NCBI GenBank assembly: GCA_963575745.1
Contig: CAUYUJ010005012.1
Coordinates: forward strand, 1 to 45,000
Direction of reading: 5' to 3'
Source of the DNA: Prorocentrum cordatum
Lineage: Eukaryota; Sar; Dinophyceae; Prorocentrales; Prorocentraceae
DNA: 45,000 nucleotides
Made by a program: the position numbers and the translations under genes. Below, in pieces: positions 27,716 to 38,459 of this stretch (positions are counted from its first letter, which is position 1; the number at the start of each line of letters is the position of its first letter). Under the pieces are notes generated by a model. That model was not told the DNA's origin and made no database searches. It worked only from the letters and a program-made list of their open reading frames with translations.

Positions 27716-27929
27716 TGTTCGAACAAAGGATTAAGATCTCCCAAGGATTAAGATCTCCCCCCTCCCCCTAGCTTATTGATACCCAGTGGGGATGTGCACT
27801 TCATGAACGATTCTGCCCCATCTTTTAAAGTAAATATGGAGTCGTAACATCCCAGGAAGCCAGGCCGCCCCCCCCCCCCCACCCCACCATCATTGAAAAA
27901 TGAAACTATTTGCGCACCCCTGTTCATCA

Positions 27930-28870
27930 AATATCATCAGTCGCTGATTATCAGCGTGACGAAGTACACACGCGCGCGTCGTCGCGTGCGCATGCTGGAA
28001 TCCTTCGTCAATTTTTGGGTTCACACGGATTTCAAAATCGAATGCCTGGAAACAAATCCAAAACAAGCACATAGTGTTGCAACCTGATCGTTCAAAGAAA
28101 AGTTTGCGCGCGCCCTTTTCAATTTCTCACGAAAGCCTTCGGTTTGCAAAGTTTTTATCAAATGCGACCAAGCGGGCCAATCGCGCGCGCATGTCGAAAT
28201 CGCTCTAACACCCTTGCGCGCGTGCTGGGTGCGGGGGGCACGATCCTGATCAAATCATACCAAGGGGGCCACCCGTGCCGGTCGAACGCGCGCGCATGTC
28301 GGAATCCTTCCACAACCTTCATCACCAACACGTGGACACCAGCATCGTCATCGGCGTCATCAGCATCGGCCTTATCATTGTCCTTGCCGCCGTCATCACC
28401 GTCGCCGTCACCAGCATCGCTAGTATCATCATCGTGTCTGCCAGTTTCGATGTCGCCATGATACCGCGCCCGCCCGAACCACCGACTCGCACTGCAGTTC
28501 CCGCGCGCCAACGCGGCCAGCGAGACGCGCTGGGAAGTCCCCAGCGGTCAGCGCCACCGCGGCCGCGCCGGTCGCGCCAGACTCGCTTGCCGCTCAGCGC
28601 GCGAGCGTGCGCTCGCTAGCGCGGCCGCGTCTGCAGCCATGCGCCAGCCAGCGCCAGACAGTCAACGCAAACGCCGCCGTTTTCTTTTTGCTAACCGAAA
28701 TGCGGGTGGGTGGGTGGGCGGGTGGGTGGGATGATTGCGCGAGCAGTGGAGTTGACAACGCATTGCGATCAAACATTTGTACGGCATATGACTTGCGCCA
28801 CGTAGAGTGCACAACATCGATTGCACCACATTGATTTTGCAACATAGATTGCTCAATCTTGGCGGGTAAG
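27930..28870 (+). repeat. Composite repeat unit, copy C (diverged)
   Basis: The head matches at 27957-28005 (GACGAAGTACACACGCGCGCGTCGTCGCG, GGAATCCTTC). GCGCGCGCATGTCGAAATC motifs follow at 28180 and 28288. A degenerate CATCGTCATCGGCGTCATC block stands in for the triplet array. The G-run motif (28704-28730), TGCGCGAGCAGTGGAG and 15-bp repeats (28785-28860) complete the order. Confidence 0.7.
28704..28730 (+). other. Extended G-quadruplex motif (copy C)
   Basis: Seven GGG runs separated by single bases (T or C), followed by ATGATTGCGCGAGCAGTGGAG as in copy B. Confidence 0.85.
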
Positions 28871-28915
28871 ACATGTTTGGAGTCCACGCTTGCTAACACT
28901 CAGAAAGAAAGAAAA

Positions 28916-29100
28916 GGGATTGAGGAAGAGGAGGACGACGACGAGGATAACGAGGAGGAGGAGAAGGAGGAGGAGGAGGAGGAGCAGGAGGAGCAGGAGG
29001 AGCAGGAGGAGGAGGAAGAAGACGGAGGAGGGAGAGGGAGGGAGGGAGGGAGGAGGGAGGAGGGAGGGAAGAGGGAGGGAGGACGAGGAGGAGGCTCTCG
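28916..29100 (+). repeat. (GGA)n purine array
   Basis: GAGGAGGAGGAG and GGAGGGA units run to about 29100. A CTCCTCCT stretch on the same strand (29175-29215) is complementary to it and could pair as a large hairpin. Confidence 0.9.
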
Positions 29101-29609
29101 GGCTGCTCCCGGAGGTCTTCTCATGGATTCGCCTCGTCTCCTCCTCTCGCTTCCATCCCGCCTCGTCGCGAAGTCCTCCTCCTCCACCTCCTCCTCCTCC
29201 TCCTCCTCCGCTTCCTGCGATCGTCTCTCCGACTCGGGCTCCTGCCCCTGCGACTCCAGTTTTTCTTATCGCCTACCGTACTTCTCTCCGACTCGGGCTC
29301 CTGCGCCTACCCGTACTGCTCCGACGCCTGCGATCGTCTCTCCGACTCCGGCTCCGACTCCATGCTCGCAACACGTCTCCTGAGGGCTTCGGATCCCCAC
29401 GCGTTGCCCTCGTAGGCACGACTTGTACTTGGATGGCTGGGTGTGGACAGAACCCCCAACAGTGACACGTCGATTAGTGAATTGTCCGTTTTCGGTTCTC
29501 GAGAGGGCGCCGCGGCCGTTATTTTCCAGGGTTGCGCCCGCCAGGTTTGGGCCTCAGGTCGTTTTCACTAAACCACGTTTTACTAAAGGGGGGTCTGTCC
29601 ATCCCCGAG

Positions 29610-29762
29610 ATGGCTGGGTGTGTCTGTGGCTGTGGAGAGAAGACGCTCATCGCTGTCGTCGCCGTCGTCGTCGCCGTCGTCTTTATCGTCGCTTTGACGT
29701 TCCACACTTGTGCGGCCAGCAGGGCCCAAAATGAACCCAAAGGTAGCCGTCTCACCATTTAG
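29610..29762 (+). CDS. Possible small membrane protein or first exon
   Basis: An ATG in strong context (GAGATGG) opens a 50-residue frame: MAGCVCGCGEK, then a hydrophobic span LIAVVAVVVAVVFIVALTF, then HTCAAS and a polar end. Cys residues next to the membrane span could be lipidated. The hydrophobic span comes from a GTC-rich stretch like the neighbouring triplet repeats, so it may be fortuitous. CAAAGGTAGC near the end (about 29741) could act as a splice donor. Confidence 0.2.
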   Translation: MAGCVCGCGEKTLIAVVAVVVAVVFIVALTFHTCAASRAQNEPKGSRLTI

Positions 29763-29769
29763 CCTACGT

Positions 29770-30080
29770 GCGCCTATGCTTGTTCTTCTCGGAGGTTTTC
29801 AGGAGGGTCGGAGGGTTTCAGACCTCTTCGACTGCTTTAGGGGGCTTGTGGGGGCTTCTGAAGGTTTCGAAGGCTTCTGGAGGCGTCCAGACGCTTTCGG
29901 CAATGTTCCGACGCGTCCGGGCGCTTTCAGGAGAGCTCGGGGGGTGCTGAACGGCTTTTCTGGGAGCGCTGCTGGGCGATGCCCGTGCATGGCAAGCTCT
30001 GACCCGGAAGGTCTGGTGCTGGCTCGAGGTCGGAGTGGGAAGGGGCGGGTCCTCTGCGCATTCCAGCCTTCTGTAGTCTG
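29770..30080. other. Stretch without a supported gene
   Basis: TTTCGAAGGCTTCTGGAGG-like degenerate motifs recur from about 29795 to 29945. No domain was seen. Confidence 0.4.
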
Positions 30081-30084
30081 ATCT

Positions 30085-30520
30085 GATCCTCCGTCTTGTC
30101 CTCCTCCTCCTCCTCCTCCTCCTCCTCCTCCTCCTCCTCCGTCCACATCCGAATTCCTAATCCTCCAGATCTGCGTAATATTGCTGGTGCTGCTCCTCCT
30201 CCTCCTCATCCTCCTCCTCCTCCTGGTGGTGTCTGATGTAATCCTCCTTCTCCTCCTCATCATCATTATTTCCTTATCACTAGCACTTCCCTTAGAGCTC
30301 CGAGAGGCTGTGTGACTCCGACATTTCTTACAGGCCCACGCGCCACTAGCCACGCACGCGCCAAATTCTAGCACGCGCCTGCCTCATCCTCCTCCCCTCC
30401 TCTTCCTCCTCCTCCTCCTCCGCCTCCTCCTCCCCATATTCCTCCTCCTCATCAGAGCCTCATCATCATCATATTCCTCCTTCTCCTCCTCCTCCTCATC
30501 CTCCTCCTCCCCCTCCCTCC
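30085..30520 (+). repeat. (CCT)n pyrimidine arrays
   Basis: Pure CCT at 30095-30140 and mixed CCT/CAT at 30195-30270 and 30385-30520. Orientation is opposite to the GGA arrays elsewhere in the window. Confidence 0.9.
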
Positions 30521-30534
30521 TTGTCTGTTTAACT

Positions 30535-30700
30535 CTCGGGGTGCAAACTATGGAGGACGACGTACGTTGTGCGACGTATCGAATGCAAGACATGGGGTGC
30601 AACACATGGAGTACAACTGAAGGGTTGCAAACTTACGTGCGGAGTGCAACTTACGGGTTGCAGTGAAAGGGGTGCAAATCTTGGGGTGAAACGTATGGGC
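30535..30700 (+). repeat. Degenerate 15-18 bp GGGTGCAA repeats
   Basis: About nine units such as GGGTGCAAACTATGG, GGGTGCAACACATGG and GGGTTGCAAACTTACG. They resemble the reverse complement of the TGCACCAC repeats at 27519. Confidence 0.75.
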
Positions 30701-30734
30701 CGCATTTACAAGTGATAAAAAGTGGTACCCGTCC

Positions 30735-30900
30735 TGCTGCTCCTCCTCCTACTCATGCTCTTCCCCCTCGACCGCCTCGTATTCCTCCCTCCTCCTCCTC
30801 CTCCTCCTCCTCCTCCTCCTCCTCCTCCCCTCCTGCTCATCCACCTTGTTTTCCTCGGCTTCTCTCTCCTCATCCTCCTCCCTCCCTCCTTTCTTTTATG
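30735..30900 (+). repeat. (CCT)n pyrimidine array
   Basis: CTCCTCCTCC units with a pure block at 30790-30830. Confidence 0.9.
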
Positions 30901-31189
30901 CGTTCTTCCGTGGTGTATTATTCTGAGCATCCTTATTCTACGTGTTGCACACTCGGTTCGTACTCATTTGATGTTTCCTCATCCTCGTGTTCTTCCTTCT
31001 CCTTCTCCTCCCGCCGCTCCTGGAGGCGAAGCAGCAGGAGGTGCAGGCGCCGGCCCCGAAGTCGAAGGCGCTCTCTTTCCAGGGGCGACATCGCGGGGGC
31101 GCTCGCGAGCAAGGAGGGGAGGGACGGGAGGGAGAAGCGGGTGGGGTAGGGGAGACGGAGGAGGAGGAGAACGAGGACGAGAAAGCTTG

Positions 31190-31470
31190 TGATGGTGAGG
31201 ATGAGGATGAGGATGAAGATGATGATGATGATGCTGATGATGATGATGCTGCTGCTGATGATGATGATGATGATGATGCTGCTGACGTTGATGTTGATGT
31301 TGATGTTGATGATGAGGAGGAGGATGGCGATGACGATGACGATGACGATGATGATGACGATGATGACGATGATGACGACGACGATGATGATGATGAGGAT
31401 GATGACGGTGATGATGGTGGTGGTGATGATGATGGTTGTGGTGGTGGTGATGATGAGGAGGAGGAGGCAG
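31190..31470 (+). repeat. (GAT)n/(GAC)n array
   Basis: GATGATGAT with GAC, GTT and GCT variants over about 280 bases, entered from a GAGGA stretch. Poly-Asp and poly-Met frames are artefacts. Confidence 0.92.
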
Positions 31471-31796
31471 ACCAGTGTAAACCCAGGATGCGTCAACGAT
31501 GTTTCAGTAATCCATCCCTCCAAATTCCCTCTTCAAAGGTCCCAGCAAAGATTTCTGTTTACTGAGTCAAGTGCCCCGATGGAAGACAATGGTTTGAAAA
31601 TCTTGAAGCACGGACACAAGTTGAAGCCCCCAAGGGTCCTTCTTTTAAGGCGGCCAAACTCACGAGTTGTTAAAAATTGAGGGGAGGCTCGGAGGAGGGC
31701 CGCCGAGAGGAGGGGGAGGAAGGCTAGCAGTGGCGCAACTGGGTGTCTTCGCGAACTCGCAGCTAAAGACCACACTTAGAGCCTGACGAGGGCCAC

Positions 31797-32195
31797 GATC
31801 GACAGCACTCCAAGCGCCGTCGGAAGGAGCCAGATACACAGCATGCGACGCGCCAGGACGTGGAACCGACATCTGCTGGGGTAGAAGCTCATGCCGCGGC
31901 TGCCCCGTGCGGTCGGGAGCCGAAAGCTGCCGGGGTAGCACCCGATCCACAGCACTCCCAGCGGCACGACGTGGGGCCCGATCCACAGCACTCCCAGCGA
32001 CGTTCATCATCTGGAACCCGATCCACAGCACTCCCAGCGCCAGGACATGGAACCTGATCCACAGCACTCCCAGCGACAAGACGTGGTGTCCGACCAGCAG
32101 CACTCCCAGTGACGTTATCTGGAACCCGATCCACAGCACTCCCGGCACCAGGACGAGAAACCCGATCCACAGCACTCCCAGCAGGTGCAGGGCTA
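31797..32195. repeat. 36-bp tandem repeat (GATCCACAGCACTCCCAGCG)
   Basis: GATCCACAGCACTCCCAGCG-type cores start at about 31950, 31979, 32019, 32055, 32091, 32128 and 32164, with a diverged unit near 31797. Most units are 36-37 bp, so the array keeps frame. On the minus strand it reads as repeats of LGVLWIGF or AGSAVDRVP. It may be a coding repeat or a simple minisatellite; no flanking domain supports a gene. Confidence 0.9.
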
Positions 32196-33647
32196 AAATT
32201 ATCCCTAACATCGCTGTCAAAAGGGGGGCGAGCTTGAGTCAACGGCGGCGCAACCGACGGAGTCGAGGGGCTGCTGGGGCCGAGCGGCGTTTTCAGCGGC
32301 TCCCGCCGCCGCCTGGGTCCACGAACTACGCTGCCCCGACGACGCTGCTGTCCACGAGGGCGGGAAGCAGCCTTCGATCCACTGCGGCCGCGCCCTAAGG
32401 ACCTCCCGCCGCCGCCGCGCTGCGCTGAGGGCGACCTCTCGGCCTCGACCTGCTCCGTGCTCAGCTTGAACATCGGCCCGCTCTCGAACCAGTGCGCGCC
32501 CATGAAGAGGGCAGCCAGTGTGGGTGAGCAGGTGGTTGCTCAGAGCGGCAAGGTCGGCGAAAGGCTCGCTTACTGAACAACAAGAGCCTGAGTTATGACC
32601 GCCGAAAAGAGAGGCCACTGTTATCGATGCCAACGGACACTTTAGATCCTCAGGAACCGTGACTGGGGATGATACGGCGTGGACATGATGGGACAACGAC
32701 TCCTCAAAGCCGCCTGCAACGGGTGCTCCTGGGCAATCCTCCTCGTCCGAAACGAGTGACGGCAGAAAATGCACTGAGTGGTGACGACAGCCGTTTGTAT
32801 GATAGACTTATCGAATGCCAACCCGCCGCCGAGAACTGCTGATTAGACAGTGGGCCCGTCTCGACTTGAACTCTCGATCGCAAACTTGGCCGGTCGAACC
32901 CCTCAGCTCGTATCGCCACGTCGCCGTCGGGGGAGGAGGGACCGCTGCGGATCCTGGGGCCGTCTCTCTGGGCTCAGTGTCGCACAGGCCCGCAAGAGGG
33001 GTATCGCCACCGTTTTGGCCGCAGCCCAGAGAACTCACGGGTCAACTCTGAGAATCCGATCACGAGCGTCAGAGTCGAGAAAAAGAACACGCACATTGAG
33101 TCGAAGATAGAGGGGATGGGAGGAATCTAACACGTACAACTCGAGAAAACCATTTCCTCTGCTCTCTACAATAACCTGCTGACGTCGGTCGCGAATCGCA
33201 TCGCATAAGTGTTCGCCTTTATCGATAGAGTGCCAGTGGTTAGAATCGTCGGGGTCGGCTCGACGGGAAGTTGGCCGAACACGGCTCCAGGTTCCTGTGG
33301 ATGGATATCGTGCTAGCATTCTTATCCACCTGTGGCAAGACTAAAACGACGAACACATAGCTCCACTTCACATCCCGCCACACCCACACGCCTGAGAACG
33401 ACCTCATCCGCACTCGAACGATACCTCAGACGAGGTTCTCCATCTTCGTCCTGAACTGGCTGGCCCTCGGGATCCAGGCCAGGGACCTTGGCACACGCAT
33501 CACCTCCGAGGAGCTTCCTAGCAACGCCAACGGACCCTGTCTAGCTGCTTCTCCTGGTGGAGGGTCATGATCATCACAGTCAAGCCCGAGGGTAGCGCCC
33601 CCTGCACCACAGCCCCGACACACCGTCTTCGTAAACCTCCAGACCGC
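32196..33647. other. Stretch without a supported gene
   Basis: A minus-strand frame at 33035-33319 (HWHSIDKGEHLCDAI, VIVESRGNGFLELYVLD) has protein-like composition but no recognised family and no supporting neighbour. Plus-strand 33430-33570 also has a short protein-like frame ending in TGA. Confidence 0.4.
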
Positions 33648-34767
33648 GGAGGAGGAGGAGGAGGAGGAGGAGGAGGAAGAAGAGGAGGAAGGAGGAGAAG
33701 GGAGGAGGAGAAGGGAGGAGGAGAAGGGAGGAGGAGAGGAGGAAGGAAGGAAGGAAGGGAAGGAAGGAAGGAAGGAAGGAAGGAAGGAAGGAAGGAAGGA
33801 AGGAAGGAAGGAGGAGGAGGAGGAGGAGGAGGAGGAGGAGGAGGAGGATGAGGAGGAGGAGGAGGAGGAGGAGGAGGAGGGGGGAGGAGGAGGAGGAGGA
33901 GGAGGAGGAGGAGCGAGAGCGAGGAGGAGGGAGAGGAGCGAGAGAGAGGAGGAGAGAGGAGAGAGAAGAGAGAGGAGGAGGAGCGAGGAGGAGAAATGAG
34001 AAAAGAGGAGGAGAGAGGAGGATGAGAGGATGAGATGAGGAGAGAGAGGAGAGAGGAGGAGAGAGGGAGAGGAGGAGGAGGAGGAGGAGAGAGGAGGATG
34101 AGAGGAGGAGGGAGGAGGAGGAGGAGTGCAGAGGAGGAGGAGGAGGAGAGAGGGAGGAGGAGGAGGAGAGGGCAGGAGAGGAGGAGAGAGGAGGAGAGAG
34201 GAGGGAGAGGAGGGAGGGAGGAGAGAGGAGGAGAGAGGAGGAGAGAGGAGGATAGAGGAGAGAGAGAGAGGAGGAGATGAGGAGGATAGAGAAGGAGAGA
34301 GGAGGATAGAGAGGAGGAGGAGGGAGGAGGAGAAGAGGAGGAGGAGAGGAGTGAGGAGGAGGAGGAGAGGAGAGGAGGAGGAGGAGGAGGAGGAGGAGGA
34401 GGAGAGGAGGAGGAGGAGGAGGAGGAGGAGGAGGAGGAGGAGGAGGGCAGGAGGAGGAGGAGGAGGAGGAGAGGAGGAGGAGGAGGAGAGGAGGAGGAGG
34501 AGAGAGGAAGAGAGAGGGGAGAGGAGCAGGAGAGAGGAGGGAGAGGAGGGGAAGGAGGGGAGAGGGAGGAGAGAGGAGGAGGGAGGAGGAGGAGGAGGAG
34601 GAGGAGGAGGAGGAGGCGGAGGCGGAGGCGGAGGAGGAGGAGGAGGAGGAGGAGGAGGAGGAGGAGGAGGAGGAGAGAGGAGGAGGATGAGAGAGGACGA
34701 GGAGGAGGAGGAGGGAGGAGGAGGAGGAGGAGGAGGAGGAGGAGGAGGAAGAGGAGGAGGAGGAGAA
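33648..34767 (+). repeat. 1.1-kb (GGA)n purine array, left flank of the third LINE
   Basis: About 1,120 bases of GGA/GAGAGGA with a (GGAA)n block at about 33735-33808. It is the longest purine tract in the window. Its Glu/Arg/Gly ORFs, one of over 300 codons, are artefacts. Confidence 0.95.
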
Positions 34768-34981
34768 GGCGTGCGGCCCAGGTGCAGGCCGAGCCTTAGG
34801 CGTGCCTGTGCACGTCCGCGAAGAGGATATTGTATCTCACTCTTCCTCTCTCACTGCACTTCCCTTGTCACGGCGCGTGAACCGCGCTGGCATAGGCGCG
34901 CAAACGAGCGCCGTCACAGCGCACTCGCTTTACAAAGCCCAGCCCCTTTTGAGGAGCCACCACAGCTCGCCCCATATTGTG

Positions 34982-36142
34982 AAGATGCCATCAGGACCTG
35001 GATACATATGGGGTTGTGCGTGTGGACGGTACGTACGGGGGCACCACTGAGCATGTCTGTGTGGTCGACACTATGAGCAGCGTGTGCGTGGAAAAACGCC
35101 ACAGCGACAACAACAACCCCGACGTGAGCCCAGCCGTACAAGGAGGGAGGTCCAGAAGGACTTTCAGCGCGACCAGGATCGGAAGGAGTTGCGTCCAGAG
35201 CAAGAAGAGATCAAGCGCTTCCTTGGCAGAGTTGTCACAATGAAGCGTTCGGGTGCGGTCACTTACATGCAGATGCTTGGATACGAACAGGTGCCATCGG
35301 ATATCCCTGGGAGCAAGACCTACAAGGCCAAGACGAAGCAGCGTATGTTCGAGATTGCCCGCCTGATCATCGTAGCCATTAAGGCGGGCAAAGAGGACGC
35401 AAATCACTACATCAAGGAGGCCGCCTGTTTGAAGTATATGATGAGTACAACGGAGAGATTGGTTGATCTGCTCGCGGATTCGAAGATCAAGAGGGACAAG
35501 TGCCAGACGTACCTGAAGGCACTCATGTCCAATATTAAGGAGATGCAGCTACAGTATCGGGATGCGGAGAAGGATCTCGCTGAGTGGAAGGCTGCTATCG
35601 ACGAGCTCGAGGAGTTAGAGGCCATGACGGGGGACAATGTACATATGGGAGCCAGACCAGCACCAGTACCACCGCCACCGCCTCCGACGACGTGCCAGCC
35701 GTCGATGGGTATGCACCTACCAGGGTCCTTCGTTCCTCAGATGATGCAGCCACAGCAGCAGCAGCAGTTCCCAACGATGCCGCCTCAGCCCCAGTATCAA
35801 CCCGACACCGAGATCAAACAACTATCGGAGGTGGTAAAAATGTTGTGACAGCGTCAGACGTACACCGACACGCGCATGGATACAATCATGACGCATCTAC
35901 AGCAGCAGCAAAGCAGTGCTATGGGCGCGTCAAGTCATGCAGAGGGTGGAGTACTACCACCACCGTCAAGTATTCCAGCAGCGCAGCCTTGCCACCAACA
36001 CCGATTGGAGGCACAGCGACACCGGTGCAGAGCGAGGGGAGGGGCAGCACCCAGATGCCAGTGACGGTCGAGGTGAACGCCTCGCCCGCGGAGGTCGCTG
36101 AGGATCCGCACGGCGCACAGGCAAAGGTGGAGGCAAAAGATT
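34982..36142 (+). pseudogene. ORF1-like protein: Cys motif, coiled coil, Gln/Pro-rich tail
   Basis: Frame 2 starts at an ATG (34985), giving MPSGPGYIWGCACGR, hits TGA at 35048, and continues ACLCGRHYEQ, so a Cys-rich zinc-ribbon-like head is interrupted. From 35084 to 35848 it reads as one domain: basic KTPQRQQQPRREPS, then helical EEIKRFLGRVVTMKRSG, MFEIARLIIVAIKAGKED, SNIKEMQLQYRDAEKDLAEW and IDELEELEAM (coiled coil), then Pro/Gln/Met-rich sequence. A second TGA at 35846 interrupts VVKML, after which QRQTYTDTRMDTIMTHLQQQQ is still readable. The frame then shifts to one ending EDPHGAQAKVEAKD at 36142. By position and composition it is the element's RNA-binding ORF1 (inference). Confidence 0.7.
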
Positions 36143-36683
36143 AGGAGATGGAGGAGATTAAGGGTCTATGTGATTTGAGTGAACCTTTTTTGTCACCGGC
36201 CCAGGCCTTTTTTCCTGGGGCCCTCTCGCAGGAGGATCCGCTTCTGCTGCCGGTGGGGGGGGGTCCCAAGGAGATCAGAAGCCCACCCCGAAAAGAGCCC
36301 AGGACTGCCTAAGTGCGGTGCGTTTTGGGACTTGTGTAGTTAGGATCTGTAGACCTGGTGACAATGCTTCTCTCTTGGGTCACAACACGTCCCTCCACTC
36401 CTCCACCAGGGTCAGGTCATGCATGAAAGGTGCTAGAACTAGGGAGACAGATCAGCCCGAGTCTAGCGCTCTCTTTAGTAGAGATCTTCCTGCACACACC
36501 CACAATCACGCTGCGGTGACTGGCTCTGATCCGCCAGTGGGGACCCATAGGCGTCGATCGGTCGGTCTGGATGAGGGGGGGGAGACGATCGGGGAGGGAG
36601 GTCCGATCGTGCCTGGGCCAGCCTACATCCGCGCTATGCCAGCAATAGGTATGCGCCCCTTTTTGTTTTAGATTCTGATCCGC

Positions 36684-37470
36684 ATGAAGCGGATGAAGGG
36701 CAGGACATGGGCCATATGCATGCCGAGTTTCACAGAGACCTCGCCTGGGTCGGAAGGCGGGGGAGCGTCAGCCCAGTGTACAAACAATCCCACAACCTTG
36801 GCTCCTCCCTTAGAAGCACAACTATGGTGCCCTTTTGAGCGGGGCCCGACCATCTTGGAACTCGTTTCCTCCGTTCCTCCGATGCCCTGGGTGTTTTCCT
36901 TGCCGGAGGGGCTCCCCATTGAATCCCCCTGGGCCCTGGGGATGTGCCCTGTGAGAGACTCGAGTTGGAAGGGGGTTTCTCACTTCACCGATGGGCCCCT
37001 GAGACACGGAGATGACGACGCTGGGGCCTGGGCAGCAGTTAAGGTAGCCATTGATGACGAAGGGGTGTCTTTCCAGGGCGTTTGGGCAGACCTCTTTCCT
37101 CACATCGAGAGCGCGGGGGCCTCTCGACAGCACGGACATCGAGCGCGCGGCCGCAGCGTGGGCCCTGATGGCCATCATCAGCGACGCCGAGCACCCGCCG
37201 ACCACAATCCACACAGACTCGCTGAACGTGTGCAATTACTTAGACGGCAACGCGTCGGTTCGGGATGGCAACGTAATTGCACGCATGTTGCAGATCATTC
37301 ATGCTATTGCTCTTGCTGTGGTCAGGTCTAGATGGCCAGACTTGGGGGGGGGGCTATCAGAGTCCTACGCGTTACGGGCCGCGAGGGACACCCATGGAAC
37401 TCACTTGCGGACCACCTTGCGAACCTCGTGGGGCTCAACCAATGGGGGCCTTGTTTTGTATCGCCTGTTT
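36684..37470 (+). pseudogene. RNase H-like domain located 5' of the endonuclease
   Basis: All RNase HI blocks can be read in order across frame changes. HFTDGPLRHG...AGAWAAV (from 36978) holds the first Asp. STDIERAAAAWAL (37128 on, shifted frame) holds the Glu. TTIHTDSLNVCNYL (about 37200) holds the second Asp. GREGHPWNSLADHLANLV (about 37380, after a 10-G run that shifts frame) holds the last Asp; the usual His of that block is Arg. The domain is followed by a spacer that runs directly into the endonuclease start (SKVVALNAKSA). In well-known RNase H-bearing LINEs this domain lies after the RT. Confidence 0.75.
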
Positions 37471-37639
37471 GGGCTGGGGCCACCAACAATGAGACTCACC
37501 GTGAGTGGGAGTGGCTCGCAATACCCCCACAACACGCCCTCGGCACCGTCCCCGTGCTAGAAGAAAAAGGCTTGAGGGCACCTCCAGTGGATGGCTCTGC
37601 TGAGGACCTGGATCACCGCCCTGCGTTGAGAACCAGCAA

Positions 37640-38455
37640 AGCCACCCGCGTTCTTGACTCAAAAGTTGTCGCCTTGAATGCCAAGAGTGCTGCCGTTGCT
37701 AAGCGGAGGGGCGCAGAGGTAAGATGCGATCCGCGCTGGACCTGGCGATCAAGGCCCAGTTGGATTCTGAAGGGATTCTCTTGGCGGGCACCCAGGAAGC
37801 GAGGATTCCCGTGGCGCTTACTGTTCAGGAGCCTTCTTCGTTATATCGTCTGGCCACGAAGCCAAAGAGCTTGGCTGTGAATTATGGGTAACTTTAAAGT
37901 TAGCATACGGACAGACGTGCAACAATCCACTCCTTCTCAATAAGACGCACTTCCGCGTCATCTCCGCTGCCCCCCGTTGGCTCTCGGTGGCGGTGTGCGC
38001 CCCTGGGCTGGTTCTCAACAGTTTGGTGGCACATGCGCCGCATTCGGGATCTGGGGAGGCTGCTCGTGCTCATTTCTGGGGCGAGATGCACAGGCTTCAG
38101 GAATCCTGGGGGCCTGCCCTCGTTCTCATTGATGCGAGTGGTAGGCTCGGGGGTCTCGCATCCTCCTCGGGTGGAGAAGCTGGTTTCAGGCAGGACCAGG
38201 GCGAGGGAGGGGGTAACTTGCACACCTATTTGCTCGCAGCCGAGCATCGGGCAGTCAATGCCTTTCTCGGTGCGGTTGATGATTGGACATGGGAATCGAC
38301 CCTCGGCTATTGACACAGAATTGACTAGGTATGATTGTGCGCAACAATGGCCTGCCAACCACGCCCTTTTATCAGACGCGCTTCATTATCTTGACAAGTT
38401 GTCGCTTCATGTTGACCACCAGTCAGTTGTTGTTACCTTCTCTTGGAGCGCCACG
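37640..38455 (+). pseudogene. AP-endonuclease domain of the third LINE
   Basis: Readable pieces in order: SKVVALNAKSA (about 37661, the Asn block), ILLAGTQEARIPV (about 37776, with the catalytic QE at 37793-37798), LVAHAPHSG (about 38023), LVLIDASGRLG (about 38119), TWESTLGY (about 38287), then HRID-stop-V (38314 on), in which a TAG replaces the expected Tyr of the IDYV block, and VDHQSVVVTF (about 38414, the Asp-His block). At least two frame changes and one clear nonsense codon disable it. Unlike the other two LINEs here, the Glu of the QE motif is kept. Confidence 0.8.
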
Positions 38456-38459
38456 CAAG

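Larger units (their letters stand above)
26195..27880 (+). repeat. Composite repeat unit, copy B
   Basis: Same module order as copy A: head at 26208-26300 (ACGAATCCCTTGCAAAACATGG, GTGCACGCGCGCGCGTCGTCG, CGAAATCCTGC, GGAAGGATTTCG), ACATACAACAACACACAGTTTCGCAACACTG, GTC array (26655-27400), G-quadruplex motif (27459-27473) with CTTGCGCGAGCAGTGGAG, 15-bp TGCACCACRTAGATT repeats (27519-27715), and tail TTATTGATACCC...TTCTGCCCC...AACATCCCAG...CCCCCCCC. Confidence 0.8.

Noticed and set aside
32860-32915. tRNA-like T-arm sequence on the minus strand (GAGTTCAAGTCGAG)
   Set aside because: The flanks do not form a T-stem, anticodon arm or acceptor stem.
33035-33319. Minus-strand 94-codon frame with protein-like composition
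   Set aside because: No recognisable domain, no homologous neighbour, and length within expectation for chance ORFs in GC-rich DNA; noted only in the intergenic entry.
34126-35076. Plus-strand ORF of over 300 codons rich in Glu, Arg and Gly
   Set aside because: It lies almost entirely in the GGA array; all frames of that array stay open and read low-complexity sequence.
37716-37724. GAGGTAAGA, a splice-donor-like sequence
   Set aside because: It lies between endonuclease blocks that continue across it in shifted frames; no acceptor makes a better protein.
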